From positions 434,001-498,000 of the forward strand of contig NZ_AP022587.1 of NCBI RefSeq assembly GCF_010731715.1: DNA of 64,000 nt, given 5' to 3'. Origin of the DNA: Mycobacterium stomatepiae (lineage in GTDB: Bacteria; Actinomycetota; Actinomycetes; Mycobacteriales; Mycobacteriaceae). How positions within the stretch are numbered: the stretch's first letter is position 1; each line of letters begins with the position of its first letter. The translations under genes were made by a program, and so were the position numbers. The notes under the pieces are model-generated. The model was not told the DNA's origin. It saw only the letters and a list, made by a program, of their open reading frames with translations, and made no database searches. This document shows positions 16,823 to 25,163 of the stretch, in pieces.

Positions 16823-18004
16823 GTGCGAGAGGCAATTCCGCTGGGGCGATTTGCGGGATTCCCGGTGAAGGTCCACTGGAGCGTGATTGTGATCCTCTGG
16901 CTGTTCACCTGGAGTCTGGCGACCACATTGCCTCACCACGTTGCTGGGTATTCACGCCCGGTCTACTGGCTGGCCGGGGCGTGCGGGGCGGTGGTGCTGT
17001 CGGCGTCGCTGTTGGCCCACGAGCTCGCCCACGCGGTGGTGGCCCGTCGCACCGGCGTAGGCGTCGGCGACGTAACGCTATGGCTGTTCGGCGGAGTGAC
17101 GTCCCTAGACGGCGAGGCGAAGACACCGAAAGCCGCGTTCGGCATCGCAATCGCTGGGCCGGCCACCAGTCTTGTGCTGTCAGCGGTGTTCGGGGGTCTG
17201 GCGACGGCGCTTTCAAGCTTGGGTGCCCCGGCAATCGTGGCCAACGTTGTCTGGTGGTTGGCGAGCATCAACCTGCTGCTGGGATTGTTCAACCTGCTGC
17301 CGGGCGCGCCGTTGGACGGCGGGCGTCTGGTGCGCGCCTACTTGTGGCGGCGCCACGGTGATAGCGTGCGCGCGGCGATCGGCGCGGCGCATGCCGGACG
17401 TGTGGTAGCAATCGTCTTGATCACGTTGGGACTGGCGGAGTTCCTGGCGGGCGGCCTCGTTGGTGGTGTTTGGTTGGCATTCATCGGCTGGTTCATCTTC
17501 GTCGCTGCCCGTGAAGAGGAAACCCAGGCGACCAATCAGCAGATATTTGGGGGTGTATGTGTCGCCGACGCGATGACCCCACAACCGCATACCGCTCCCG
17601 GATGGATAACGGTCGAGGATTTCATTCATCGCTATCTGCTTGGCGACCGTCATTCGGCCTATCCGGTCACGGATCGCGACGGGTCGATCATCGGTCTGGT
17701 GACGTTGCGGCAGTTGCGCGAACTCGCGCCCCAACGACGCACCGATACGAGCGTGGCCGACATCGCGCTACCGCTGCAAAGCGTGCCGACCGCGGCGCCG
17801 CGAGAACCGCTCAGCGCGTTGCTGCACCGGATGGCGCCCGTCGGACCCCGCAGTCGCGCTTTGGTCATGGACGGGCACAGGGTCGTCGGCATCATCACAC
17901 CAACCGATCTGGCGCGGCTGATCGATGTCTACCGGCTCGCCCGACCTGTGCCGGGCGTCCTCGTCGATCACCCCAACGCGGACAGTTATTCCGGCGCTGG
18001 GTGA
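16823..18004 (+). CDS. rip3: Site-2 protease with CBS domains (Rip3/Rv2625c homolog)
   Basis: A 393-aa M50-family intramembrane metalloprotease. About six transmembrane segments contain the zinc motif '[13 protein letters not shown]' (residues ~67-79) and the second active-site motif '[13 protein letters not shown]'. Residues ~245-375 form a pair of CBS domains ('[11 protein letters not shown]', '[11 protein letters not shown]'), which bind adenine nucleotides and may gate proteolysis. The layout matches Rv2625c of the Mtb DosR regulon. GTG 16823 follows GGAGGT. It heads a likely three-gene operon with the USP and the lysyltransferase-like gene. Confidence 0.9.
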   Translation: MREAIPLGRFAGFPVKVHWSVIVILWLFTWSLATTLPHHVAGYSRPVYWLAGACGAVVLSASLLAHELAHAVVARRTGVGVGDVTLWLFGGVTSLDGEAKTPKAAFGIAIAGPATSLVLSAVFGGLATALSSLGAPAIVANVVWWLASINLLLGLFNLLPGAPLDGGRLVRAYLWRRHGDSVRAAIGAAHAGRVVAIVLITLGLAEFLAGGLVGGVWLAFIGWFIFVAAREEETQATNQQIFGGVCVADAMTPQPHTAPGWITVEDFIHRYLLGDRHSAYPVTDRDGSIIGLVTLRQLRELAPQRRTDTSVADIALPLQSVPTAAPREPLSALLHRMAPVGPRSRALVMDGHRVVGIITPTDLARLIDVYRLARPVPGVLVDHPNADSYSGAG

Positions 18005-18037
18005 CCCGGGCGTTGGCTGAATCGGAAAGGACTGCGG

Positions 18038-18835
18038 ATGATGAAACCGATCGTAGTGGGTATCGACGGTTCACAAGCGGCGGTTGCGGCCGCGCTCTGG
18101 GGCCTCGATGAGGCGATCGGCCGTGGTGTGCCGCTGCGGCTGATCTCCGTCATCAAGCAGACACATCGATCGCCGGACGACTACGCTCGCGACCTCGCGC
18201 ATGCCGAGAAGTCGCTCCAGGAAGCGCAGTTCGCGATCGAAGCCAGCGAAAAGCCCGTGAAAATCGAAACCGACATCCCGCGCGGGCCGGCTGGACCGGT
18301 CATGGTGGAGGCATCGCGCGACGCCGAGATGATCTGCGTCGGCTCGGTGGGCATCGGGCGCTACGCCCGCGCGATTCTGGGTTCGACCGCAACCGAACTC
18401 GCCAAAAAGGCTCATTGCCCAGTTGCGGTTTTACGCACGCATTCCGACCGGCCCCCGCCAGACATCAACTGGATCGTGGTACGGATGACCGATGCGCCGG
18501 GCAACGACTCCGTCGTCAAATACGCTGCGTGGGAAGCAAAGTTGCGCAGGGCACCCATGCTGGTTCTCGGAAGCCGACCGGAGGATCTCACCGAGACTGC
18601 CGATGGCGAGTTCGAGCGACGGGTGCAGGATTGGCGGCGGCTTCATCCCGAGGTGCGCGTTTACCCGATTACGACCAAGTACGCGATTGGCAGCTTTCTG
18701 CGCGTGAACGACGAGCGAGTTCAACTCGCGGTCATCAGCGGTGCCGAGGCCGATCAGCTGGCGGCGCTGATCGGACCGTCCGGGCACCCGCTGTTCGACC
18801 ATCCCGAATGCTCTGTCCTCGTCGTTCGCGAGTGA
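18038..18835 (+). CDS. Universal stress protein, tandem USP domains (Rv2624c-like)
   Basis: A 265-aa protein with two UspA domains. The first has 'VVGIDGSQAAVAAALW' and the ATP-loop-like 'VGSVGIGRYARAILGSTATELAKKAHCPVAV'-type ending (G-2x-G-9x-GST). The second is more degenerate and ends 'HPECSVLVVRE'. It resembles the Rv2624c/Rv3134c class. Mtb USPs of the DosR regulon (Rv2623 is the studied example) bind ATP and slow growth. It lies 33 bp after the Rip3 gene and overlaps the next start (GTGA). Confidence 0.88.
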   Translation: MMKPIVVGIDGSQAAVAAALWGLDEAIGRGVPLRLISVIKQTHRSPDDYARDLAHAEKSLQEAQFAIEASEKPVKIETDIPRGPAGPVMVEASRDAEMICVGSVGIGRYARAILGSTATELAKKAHCPVAVLRTHSDRPPPDINWIVVRMTDAPGNDSVVKYAAWEAKLRRAPMLVLGSRPEDLTETADGEFERRVQDWRRLHPEVRVYPITTKYAIGSFLRVNDERVQLAVISGAEADQLAALIGPSGHPLFDHPECSVLVVRE

Positions 18836-20208
18836 GTAAGCCCACCGTGAAGAGCAGCCACCGAAGCGGTGGGGCAGCTGTCGCGATCGCCCGCGAACGG
18901 GTACTGGTCAAAGCGGATGTGCCGGCAGCCCGCTTCGTCAGCGTCCTGATGCTGTTGGCCGTTCTGGGCTGGCTGGCGGTGCTGGCCGTGGGGTACCAGC
19001 TCGGCTACGACCGGGGCGCTCCTGGTCGCTTCGGTTGGTCGATCGCGCTACTTGCCGCGGGCGCGATGGTGTGTGCCGGGCTGTTCGCGCACTTTTTGTC
19101 GTTCGCAACGATCGGTAACATTCTCATGGGCAGCAGTGGGCTGGCGTTGATGTGGGCAACGCGCGCGCGTCCCCAGCCGGAGCTGCTGGGGCAGGTCTGG
19201 GCCCTCGTCAACAGCACCGACGAGGATCCCTTGGCGCCGTTTGCCATGCATTCGAGCAAGAGCTACCACTTCAACGTCGGCCGTACCGCGGCGATCGCAT
19301 ACCGCACCCGGCTTGGGTTCGCCGTCGTCAGCGGAGACCCGATTGGTGATGTCACCCAATTCCAGTTACTGGTAGAGGATTTCGTTCGCATGTGCCGCAG
19401 CAGAGGCTGGCGGATCATCGTATTGGCTTGCAGCGACCGGCATCTGGGCCTCTGGCAGGGCAAGGCGGGTGGGCGGTCGAAGCTCGCGGTCCCGATCGGA
19501 CGCGACGTCGTCATCGACGTAGGCCACTTCACCCTGAAGGGCAGACGCTTCCGCAACCTGCGTCAGGCGGTGCAGCGCAGCCGCAATTGCGGTATCACCA
19601 CCGAGATCGTCGACGAGCGGGACGTCGGCGGCCGGCTACTCGGCGAACTAACCGACGTACTATATGCCGCGCACCACGCCGCGGGTACCGAGCGCGGATT
19701 TTGCATGAACCTCGACGGCGCCTTACGAGGCCGATGCCCGGGGATCAAGCTAGCGATCGCTCGTGACGATACCGGGCGGGTAGTGGCGTTTCACCGATAC
19801 GCGACCGCCGGGCGGGGATCGGAAGTGACTCTCGATGCGCCGTACCGGCACCCGGATGCCCCCAACGGCGTTGATGAACGGCTCAGCATTGACATGATCG
19901 CCGCAGCGAAAAGCCAGAATGCAAGCCGGCTTTCGCTGGCGTTCGCGGCGTTTCCGGAGATCTTCGACGCCACCCACCCGAGCCGGACGCAGCGGGCCGC
20001 CTATCGGTTGATTCATCTGCTAGACCCGCTGATCCGGCTTGAATCGCTGTACCGGTATCTGCGCAAATTTCACTCACTGGGCGAGCGGCGATACGTCGTA
20101 TTGCGCGTCCGACACATCCCCGCGGCTCTGATCGTTTTGCTGTCTTTGGAATTCACGCCACGCCCACATCACCAGCGGCCGATCCGGGCCGGGGGTGTAC
20201 CTGATTAG
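18832..20208 (+). CDS. Membrane-anchored DUF2156 phosphatidylglycerol lysyltransferase-like protein
   Basis: A 458-aa protein. Two or three N-terminal transmembrane helices (residues ~35-105) are followed by a double-GNAT DUF2156 domain, as in the catalytic half of MprF/LysX: 'YRTRLGFAVVSGDPIG', 'GRRFRNLRQAVQRSR', 'AIARDDTGRVVAFHRY' and 'LSLAFAAFPEIFD'. MprF-type enzymes transfer Lys or Ala from tRNA to phosphatidylglycerol. The eight-helix flippase domain and the LysRS domain of Mtb LysX are absent. GTG 18832 overlaps the USP stop; a longer frame from 18415 runs through the USP gene and is rejected. No Mtb DosR gene corresponds to it to my knowledge. Confidence 0.8.
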   Translation: MSKPTVKSSHRSGGAAVAIARERVLVKADVPAARFVSVLMLLAVLGWLAVLAVGYQLGYDRGAPGRFGWSIALLAAGAMVCAGLFAHFLSFATIGNILMGSSGLALMWATRARPQPELLGQVWALVNSTDEDPLAPFAMHSSKSYHFNVGRTAAIAYRTRLGFAVVSGDPIGDVTQFQLLVEDFVRMCRSRGWRIIVLACSDRHLGLWQGKAGGRSKLAVPIGRDVVIDVGHFTLKGRRFRNLRQAVQRSRNCGITTEIVDERDVGGRLLGELTDVLYAAHHAAGTERGFCMNLDGALRGRCPGIKLAIARDDTGRVVAFHRYATAGRGSEVTLDAPYRHPDAPNGVDERLSIDMIAAAKSQNASRLSLAFAAFPEIFDATHPSRTQRAAYRLIHLLDPLIRLESLYRYLRKFHSLGERRYVVLRVRHIPAALIVLLSLEFTPRPHHQRPIRAGGVPD

Positions 20209-20630
20209 CCGTTCCCTGGCAGCGAGCCGAATTGGAACCGGCGGCCCGTCACCATCTCCGGGATCACCCGGATGTAATGCGACTTCTCATAGCTCGTCCA
20301 CGGCAGCACCTGGGCACGCTCGGCATCCGCGATTTCGTCGTCGCTACGAAGTGAGCGTGCGGTGCCCCTCACGATCACGCTCCAGCCCTCGGCGACATTG
20401 TGGTCGTCGACCTCGAACACCACTTGATTGTTGATCGCGGCACTGACCAACTTGGTACCTTCCGCGGTGCGGAACAGAATCGTTTGCCGCTGGACGGCGT
20501 AGTTGACAGGAAAGATCTCTGGCCGGCCGTCGACGCTGGTCACCAGCCGCCCCAGCGTCGCGCCTCCGAGCAGGTCCCAGCACTCGTGCGTCGGCAGGAT
20601 GGTGACGCCGCTGTGGATTTGATTCGTCAT
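20205..20630 (-). CDS. Pyridoxamine 5'-phosphate oxidase-like protein (Rv3129 homolog)
   Basis: A 141-aa split-barrel flavin/F420-type protein. The C-terminal ~95 residues align closely, from memory, with Mtb Rv3129 ('ILFRTAEGTKLVSA', 'EVDDHNVAEGWSVIV', 'ERAQVLPWT', 'RVIPEMVTGRRFQFG'); Rv3129 is DosR-controlled. The start at 20630 ('MTNQIHSGVTIL') gives the usual N-terminal strand; an ORF extending to 20696 adds residues encoded by the DosR-box region and is unlikely. Substrate and cofactor are unproven. It overlaps the convergent lysyltransferase-like gene by 4 bp. Confidence 0.82.
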   Translation of the reverse strand: MTNQIHSGVTILPTHECWDLLGGATLGRLVTSVDGRPEIFPVNYAVQRQTILFRTAEGTKLVSAAINNQVVFEVDDHNVAEGWSVIVRGTARSLRSDDEIADAERAQVLPWTSYEKSHYIRVIPEMVTGRRFQFGSLPGNG

Positions 20631-20666
20631 GGAGATGACAGTATTGACCAGGCCGGGCGATTGCGT

Positions 20667-20702
20667 CTGCCAAAGGTCCTGGCCCCTGGGGACCAAAGTA
20701 GG
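20667..20702. promoter_or_regulatory. Paired candidate DosR boxes upstream of the Rv3129 homolog
   Basis: Two elements, CTGCCAAAGGTCCT (20667-20680, 8/14) and GGGACCAAAGTAGG (20689-20702, 10/14), start 22 bp apart, the usual DosR pair spacing. They are 37-72 bp before the minus-strand start at 20630 and just after the stop of the upstream nitroreductase gene, so the Rv3129 homolog probably has its own DosR promoter. Confidence 0.5.
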
Positions 20703-20723
20703 TTAACCCCGTCGTTGGGCTGT

Positions 20724-21701
20724 TTAGCGGATCGTCAAGACGTCGTGGAGCGGACGCCGCGGCGTGGGTGGCGCGGAATGCTCCATCGCGGGTGCGATGC
20801 CGACGCGGATCAGCGCCTGGGGTTCGCCGGACCGGTCGATCAGGTCTCGCACGATGTCGCGACTTTCGTCGACCTCGATGAGATGTGTCAGCGGGCAGGT
20901 TGCCATTCCAGCGACGGTGCATTCCAGCAATACCATCGACAGCGCCTCGCCGGATCTGAGCCAATCTGCCCTGGTGTCCTCGGCGGTGGACAAGACAAGA
21001 ATCTTCGACCGGTCCACCTCGATTTGTGGGCGTCTGTCCGCATGAATTCTGACCGGAAACGACCGTCCCACATCTACCCGGGAGTGTTCGATGTCTGATG
21101 CGAGCGCGCTCGGGGGTATACCTTCGTTGATTGCGAACGGCGATGTCCACCAATCCAGTTCGGCTAGATAGAGCCAGTCGTCGTTACGGATGGCTTCGGT
21201 GAGGCTCGCTGCGCTGGCCAACTGCGATCGCGTGTCGTCGGCGAGCACGTGCAATTTCACCCGGCTCTCATCGATGACGTTGTAGAGGGTGGGTTCGAAG
21301 AAATCCCAATACGCGGGCTCTTGCAGGGAAAGCCGGTCGGTTCTGCGCTGCAGGATCGCCTGAGCTCGTTCGCGCTGCGGGTCGATGACGTGTCCGGTGA
21401 AGCTGAATGAGATCGACGCGAGCTCGTCGCGGTCTTTGCGGTTGGGAAATCGTCTGATATCAGCTCGCCAACCCGCAGCCTGCATGGCGACACGGAGATG
21501 ATCGAGGACCGCGCCGCAACTGATGATCGCTTCGCGCATATAGCAATCCGCGCCGGGTACTGCGCGGTCACGATCGATGAACAACCGCAGAATCGGACCT
21601 TGCGCCACCCACTTCCATGGCTGGCTGTTGTGCACGGACGGCGCCCGGCATGCCAACTGCACGGCCGTCCGCAGTACTTGGGTGTCTGGCGTCGGGCGCA
21701 T
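20724..21701 (-). CDS. Acg/Rv3131-type nitroreductase-fold dormancy protein
   Basis: A 325-aa member of the Acg/Rv3131/Rv3127 family. Motifs are 'ACRAPSVHNSQPWKW', 'SCGAVLDHLRVAM', 'LQRRTDRL', 'STAEDTRADWLRSGEAL' and 'TVAGMATCPLTH'. Both nitroreductase-like halves are complete. Family members bind FMN but no substrate is established. Next to it on the same strand lies the Rv3129 homolog; in Mtb, Rv3129, Rv3130c (tgs1) and Rv3131 also cluster. It has its own paired DosR-like boxes (21738-21773), separating it from the upstream acp gene. Confidence 0.9.
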   Translation of the reverse strand: MRPTPDTQVLRTAVQLACRAPSVHNSQPWKWVAQGPILRLFIDRDRAVPGADCYMREAIISCGAVLDHLRVAMQAAGWRADIRRFPNRKDRDELASISFSFTGHVIDPQRERAQAILQRRTDRLSLQEPAYWDFFEPTLYNVIDESRVKLHVLADDTRSQLASAASLTEAIRNDDWLYLAELDWWTSPFAINEGIPPSALASDIEHSRVDVGRSFPVRIHADRRPQIEVDRSKILVLSTAEDTRADWLRSGEALSMVLLECTVAGMATCPLTHLIEVDESRDIVRDLIDRSGEPQALIRVGIAPAMEHSAPPTPRRPLHDVLTIR

Positions 21702-21737
21702 GTGTTGACGCTAAGGCGACCTTCGGGTTAGCGCCTA

Positions 21738-21773
21738 GGGCCGTATGTCCCCGCGGGCTGGGCCGTTGGGCTA
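21738..21773. promoter_or_regulatory. Paired candidate DosR boxes upstream of the Acg/Rv3131-type gene
   Basis: GGGCCGTATGTCCC (21738-21751) matches 11/14 of the consensus and GGGCCGTTGGGCTA (21760-21773) 8/14; they start 22 bp apart. The second overlaps the stop codon of the acp gene. The proximal box ends 37 bp before the nitroreductase ATG. Confidence 0.55.
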
Positions 21774-22019
21774 ATTTTCGCGGTTCTTCTCCACGTAGCT
21801 GACCACGTCGGCCAGCGTCCGCAATGACGCGTAGTCGGCTTCCGGGATGTCGACTCGCAGCTGCTTATGGATGCCGCGCAGAAAATTCAGCCAGTCCATG
21901 GAATCGAGGTCGACCTGGTCCCGCAGCTGGACGTCATCCTGCAAGTCCTCGGGCTCGATCTCCGGGGCGATGGTTGTCAGCACGGACAAGATTGCGGCGC
22001 GGGTGTCGTCGTTAGTCAT
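21771..22019 (-). CDS. Acyl carrier protein
   Basis: An 82-aa acidic protein with the phosphopantetheine attachment serine in 'DLDSMDWLNF' (helix II start) and the helical ACP pattern either side. It starts 6 bp downstream of the E2 gene and so is the last gene of the acs-pdhABC-acp operon. A free ACP there is unusual: it may carry an acyl group built from the acetyl-CoA that the upstream enzymes make, possibly for the KAS-III pair at 48701-50696. That link is inference. Confidence 0.88.
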   Translation of the reverse strand: MTNDDTRAAILSVLTTIAPEIEPEDLQDDVQLRDQVDLDSMDWLNFLRGIHKQLRVDIPEADYASLRTLADVVSYVEKNREN

Positions 22020-22025
22020 GACCCA

Positions 22026-23221
22026 TCACTTCTCCAGGATGTCGGGTTGTTGCAGCAGGTCGTTGATTGCGGTCAGGAATAACGCGCCTCGGTGACCGTC
22101 ACTGGCACGGTGGTCGGCGGCCAGGGTCGCCTGGACCGTGGAGACGACCCGGATCCCGCGGTCAATGACGCAGACTCGCTCGGCCGGCTGGCCGAAACCG
22201 ACGATCGCGACCTGCGGCGGGTAGATGACGCCGAAGACCGTATCGACGCCTTGGTCGCCGAGGTTGGTGACCGTGATAGTCGGGTCCGACATCTCCGAGC
22301 TACGGAGCGAGAAGGAACGTGCCCGCGCCACCAGATCCGTGAGATCGTCCATCAGTTCGTCCAGTTTCTTTTCCGGGACATCGTGGATGGCCGGCGCAAC
22401 CAGGCCGCCGCCGCGCAGCGATATCCCGACGCCGACATGAACGCCCGCTGCGGGCTCGAACCCGTCTTCACGCCAAAATCCGTTGAATTCACCGAACCGC
22501 TGTGCGGCGACTCCGACGGCCTTCAAGAGCAGGACGGCCGGCAGAACTCGTTCGTCGATCGATCGCTGCGCATTTCTCGTCGTCAGCCAGGACAGCGACT
22601 TTTCCAACATGATCTCTTCGGCCAGGTAGTAGTGCGGGATCTCCCGCTTTGACCGGCTCATTGCCGCGGCGATCGACTTTCGCATCTGTGTCGAGCGGTC
22701 GGCCGCCGTCGGCTTGGCCGCCGGCTGTGCGATTGGTTGCTTGGCCGGCTTGGACGCGGCCGCGTGCTCGACGTCGCTGATGGTGACCGCGTCCTGCGGT
22801 CCGGTGCCGCTCACCGACTCGATGTCGACGCCCAGCGATTGGGCCAACCGCCGCGCGGCTGGCGACACCCAGCGTCGCCGCCCGGGGGAGCGGTGGGCGC
22901 GGATGACACCGTCGGTGGAGCCTTCGCCGGTTTGGCCGTCGTCTTCGTCGACGGCCGTGGCCTCCGGTGTTTCTCCACCTGCTCGCCGGGCGCCGTCAGA
23001 GTGGCCAATGTCGTTCCCACTAGGACGGTTTCGCCAACGGGCACGACGAGCTCGTTGACGATACCCTCCTGCCAGCATTCGACTTCCACGGCAGCCTTGG
23101 TGGTCTCGACGATCGCGACGACCTGGCCGCGCGTCACCGTATCCCCGGGCTTGACCAGCCACTCGTTCAGGGTGCCTTCATCCATGTCCGAGCCGAGCGA
23201 GGGCATCTTGAATTCGATCAC
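22026..23221 (-). pseudogene. pdhC: Dihydrolipoamide acyltransferase (PDH E2) with an apparent 1-bp deletion
   Basis: The two halves of an E2 lie in different frames. The first (from GTG 23221) is a lipoyl domain with 'EFKMPSLGSDMDEG' and the lipoylated Lys in 'ETTKAAVEVE'. The second has a subunit-binding domain ('WVSPAARRLAQSLGVD') and the acyltransferase core ending in the catalytic 'DHRASDG'. Adding one C to the C5 run complementary to 22884-22888 in the linker joins them into a 398-aa protein. Total length is one base short of a multiple of three. This could be a homopolymer sequencing error or a real frameshift. GTG 23221 overlaps the E1-beta stop. Without E2 the complex could not function. 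Confidence 0.85.
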
Positions 23222-24195
23222 GACGGGTTCCCGAAGAGGTCTTGCACGGCGGTGACGATCTTCGCGGGTTGGGGCAGGGCGGCCTCTTCGAGATGCTTGG
23301 CATAGGGCATCGGCACTTCGGTGCTGCACACTCGAGCCACCGGGGCATCGAGTTCGTAGAACCCGCCTTCCATCACGCGTGCGGTGACTTCTGCGGCCAG
23401 GCTGCCCGTGCGCCACGCCTCGTCGACCACCACAGCCCGATGCGTCTTGCGGACGGATTCGAGGAAGGTTTCGTCGTCCAGCGGTCGCAACACCCGCAAA
23501 TCGACTACCTCGCAGTCGATCCCGGCCAGCGACAGCTCGTTGGCAGCGTCGAGCGTCTTCGGCAGACTACCTCCGTAGGTGATCAACGTGACGTCGCTGC
23601 CGCTGCGACGGACCGCGGCGCGCGAGATGTCCGTAGGGGCGAGAACCTCGACATCCGTTGAGGTGTTGTACAGCTGAACGTGTTCGAAGATCACCACCGG
23701 GTCAGGGTCCGCCAGGGCGGGGCCGAGCATCCCGTAGGCATCTTCGACGGTCGCCGGCGCGACCACCTTGATGCCCGGGATGTGCGCGTACCACGGCTCC
23801 AGGCTGTGAGAGTGTTGGGCGGCAAGCTGACGCCCGGCACCTGTGGCCATCCGGACGACGATCGGCACCGAAAATTGGCCACCGGACATATGCCGAAGGG
23901 CCGCAGCGGTATTGACGATCTGGTCGAGCGCCAGCAGGCTGAAGTTGACCGTCATGACTTCCACGATCGGGCGCAGGCCGTTGAGCGCCGCACCGATCCC
24001 GATGCCAACGAAGCCCAGCTCCGAAAGAGGCGTGTCCCGCACCCGGTCCGGCCCGAAGTCGTCCAGCAGGCCTTTGGAGGCGGCGTACGTTCCTCCATAG
24101 CGTCCGACGTCCTCACCCATCAGCACCACCCGGGGGTCGTCACGCAGGGCGTCGCGCAGCGCGTCGTGCACGGCGGTCCGGTAGCTGGTCTTCAT
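23218..24195 (-). CDS. pdhB: Pyruvate/2-oxoacid dehydrogenase E1 beta subunit
   Basis: A 325-aa transketolase-like subunit that forms the E1 heterotetramer with the alpha chain. Motifs are '[13 protein letters not shown]', '[18 protein letters not shown]', '[19 protein letters not shown]' and the C-terminal '[17 protein letters not shown]'. ATG 24195 overlaps the E1-alpha stop; the longer frame to 24681 runs antisense-frame through pdhA and is rejected. The closest types are PDH and acetoin dehydrogenase E1; either would yield acetyl-CoA. No lipoamide dehydrogenase is encoded nearby. Confidence 0.9.
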   Translation of the reverse strand: MKTSYRTAVHDALRDALRDDPRVVLMGEDVGRYGGTYAASKGLLDDFGPDRVRDTPLSELGFVGIGIGAALNGLRPIVEVMTVNFSLLALDQIVNTAAALRHMSGGQFSVPIVVRMATGAGRQLAAQHSHSLEPWYAHIPGIKVVAPATVEDAYGMLGPALADPDPVVIFEHVQLYNTSTDVEVLAPTDISRAAVRRSGSDVTLITYGGSLPKTLDAANELSLAGIDCEVVDLRVLRPLDDETFLESVRKTHRAVVVDEAWRTGSLAAEVTARVMEGGFYELDAPVARVCSTEVPMPYAKHLEEAALPQPAKIVTAVQDLFGNPS

Positions 24196-25163
24196 CGCGC
24201 GGCCTCCGGAGTTAGCACGTCGCGCTCGAGATCGGCCACATCCTCCCATGTTCCGGCGTCGGCGAACGCCACCGCGTCCTCGATCTCGGTGGCCGCCGCG
24301 TCTTCGATCTGACGCACGTCGGCGTCGGACAGGGTGCCGTTGCCCAGGCACCTCTCGGTGAACGCCCGGATCGGGTCGCGCTTGCGCCACCGTTCGACTT
24401 CGTCCTTGTCTCGGTACAGTTCCGGGTCGAACATCGAATGCGCCCGGAACCGGTAGGTGCGGAACTCGATGAAGAAGGGCCCGCCGGTGTCGCGGACGTG
24501 ATCGACGCCCTGTTGGGCGGCCGTGTAGCAGGCCTCGACGTCCATCCCGTCGACCGCCAGGGTGGGGACGCGGTAGGCGGCCGCCTTGACGGTGAGATCG
24601 GTCTGTGACTGGGCCCTGTCCAGTGCGGTGCCCATCGCGTAAAGGTTGTTCTCGCAACAGAACAACACCGGCAGGTTCCACAGCGCGGCCATGTTCAGGG
24701 ACTCATGAAACGCGCCTTCGGCCACCGCGCCGTCGCCGAAGTAGCAGGCGGTCACCCGCTTCTGCCGCAGCATGGCGTCGGCCAGTGCGATACCCACCGC
24801 GAGCGGCAGGCCGCCGGCCACGATCGCGTTACCCCCGTAGAACCGCCTGGACGCGTCGAACAGGTGCATCGATCCGCCGCGGCCCCGCGAGCAGCCCTCC
24901 TGCTTGCCGAACATCTCCGCCATGATCGAGGTCATCGGGATACCGCGCAGCAGCGCGTGGGCGTGCTCGCGGTAGGTCGCGACTACCGCGTCGTCGTCGG
25001 CCAGCGCGCGCAGCGACCCGGCGGCCACTGCTTCCTCACCGACATAAAGATGCAGGAATCCGCGAATCTTGGCCGCGCTGTAGAGTTCCGCGCATTTCTC
25101 CTCCATGCGGCGCACCCGGACCATGTCCGACAACAGCTCATGGGCGAGCTTCGTATCTGTCAT
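24192..25163 (-). CDS. pdhA: Pyruvate/2-oxoacid dehydrogenase E1 alpha subunit
   Basis: A 323-aa thiamine diphosphate-dependent subunit. The ThDP motif is '[19 protein letters not shown]...ENN' (GDG...NN), with '[10 protein letters not shown]' and the phosphorylation-loop-like '[15 protein letters not shown]'. It decarboxylates a 2-oxoacid and passes the acyl group to lipoyl-E2. The short length and GRGGSMH/AHSMFDP motifs are compatible with either PDH or acetoin dehydrogenase. ATG 25163 overlaps the Acs stop (4 bp), giving tight coupling. Confidence 0.9.
   Translation of the reverse strand: MTDTKLAHELLSDMVRVRRMEEKCAELYSAAKIRGFLHLYVGEEAVAAGSLRALADDDAVVATYREHAHALLRGIPMTSIMAEMFGKQEGCSRGRGGSMHLFDASRRFYGGNAIVAGGLPLAVGIALADAMLRQKRVTACYFGDGAVAEGAFHESLNMAALWNLPVLFCCENNLYAMGTALDRAQSQTDLTVKAAAYRVPTLAVDGMDVEACYTAAQQGVDHVRDTGGPFFIEFRTYRFRAHSMFDPELYRDKDEVERWRKRDPIRAFTERCLGNGTLSDADVRQIEDAAATEIEDAVAFADAGTWEDVADLERDVLTPEAAR

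Noticed and set aside
18415..18831. N-terminal extension of the lysyltransferase-like frame
   Set aside because: It runs through the USP gene in another frame and has no conserved residues; GTG 18832 with GTGA overlap is a better start.
24196..24681. N-terminal extension of pdhB
   Set aside because: It lies in a wrong frame of pdhA; the family start at 24195 overlaps the pdhA stop.
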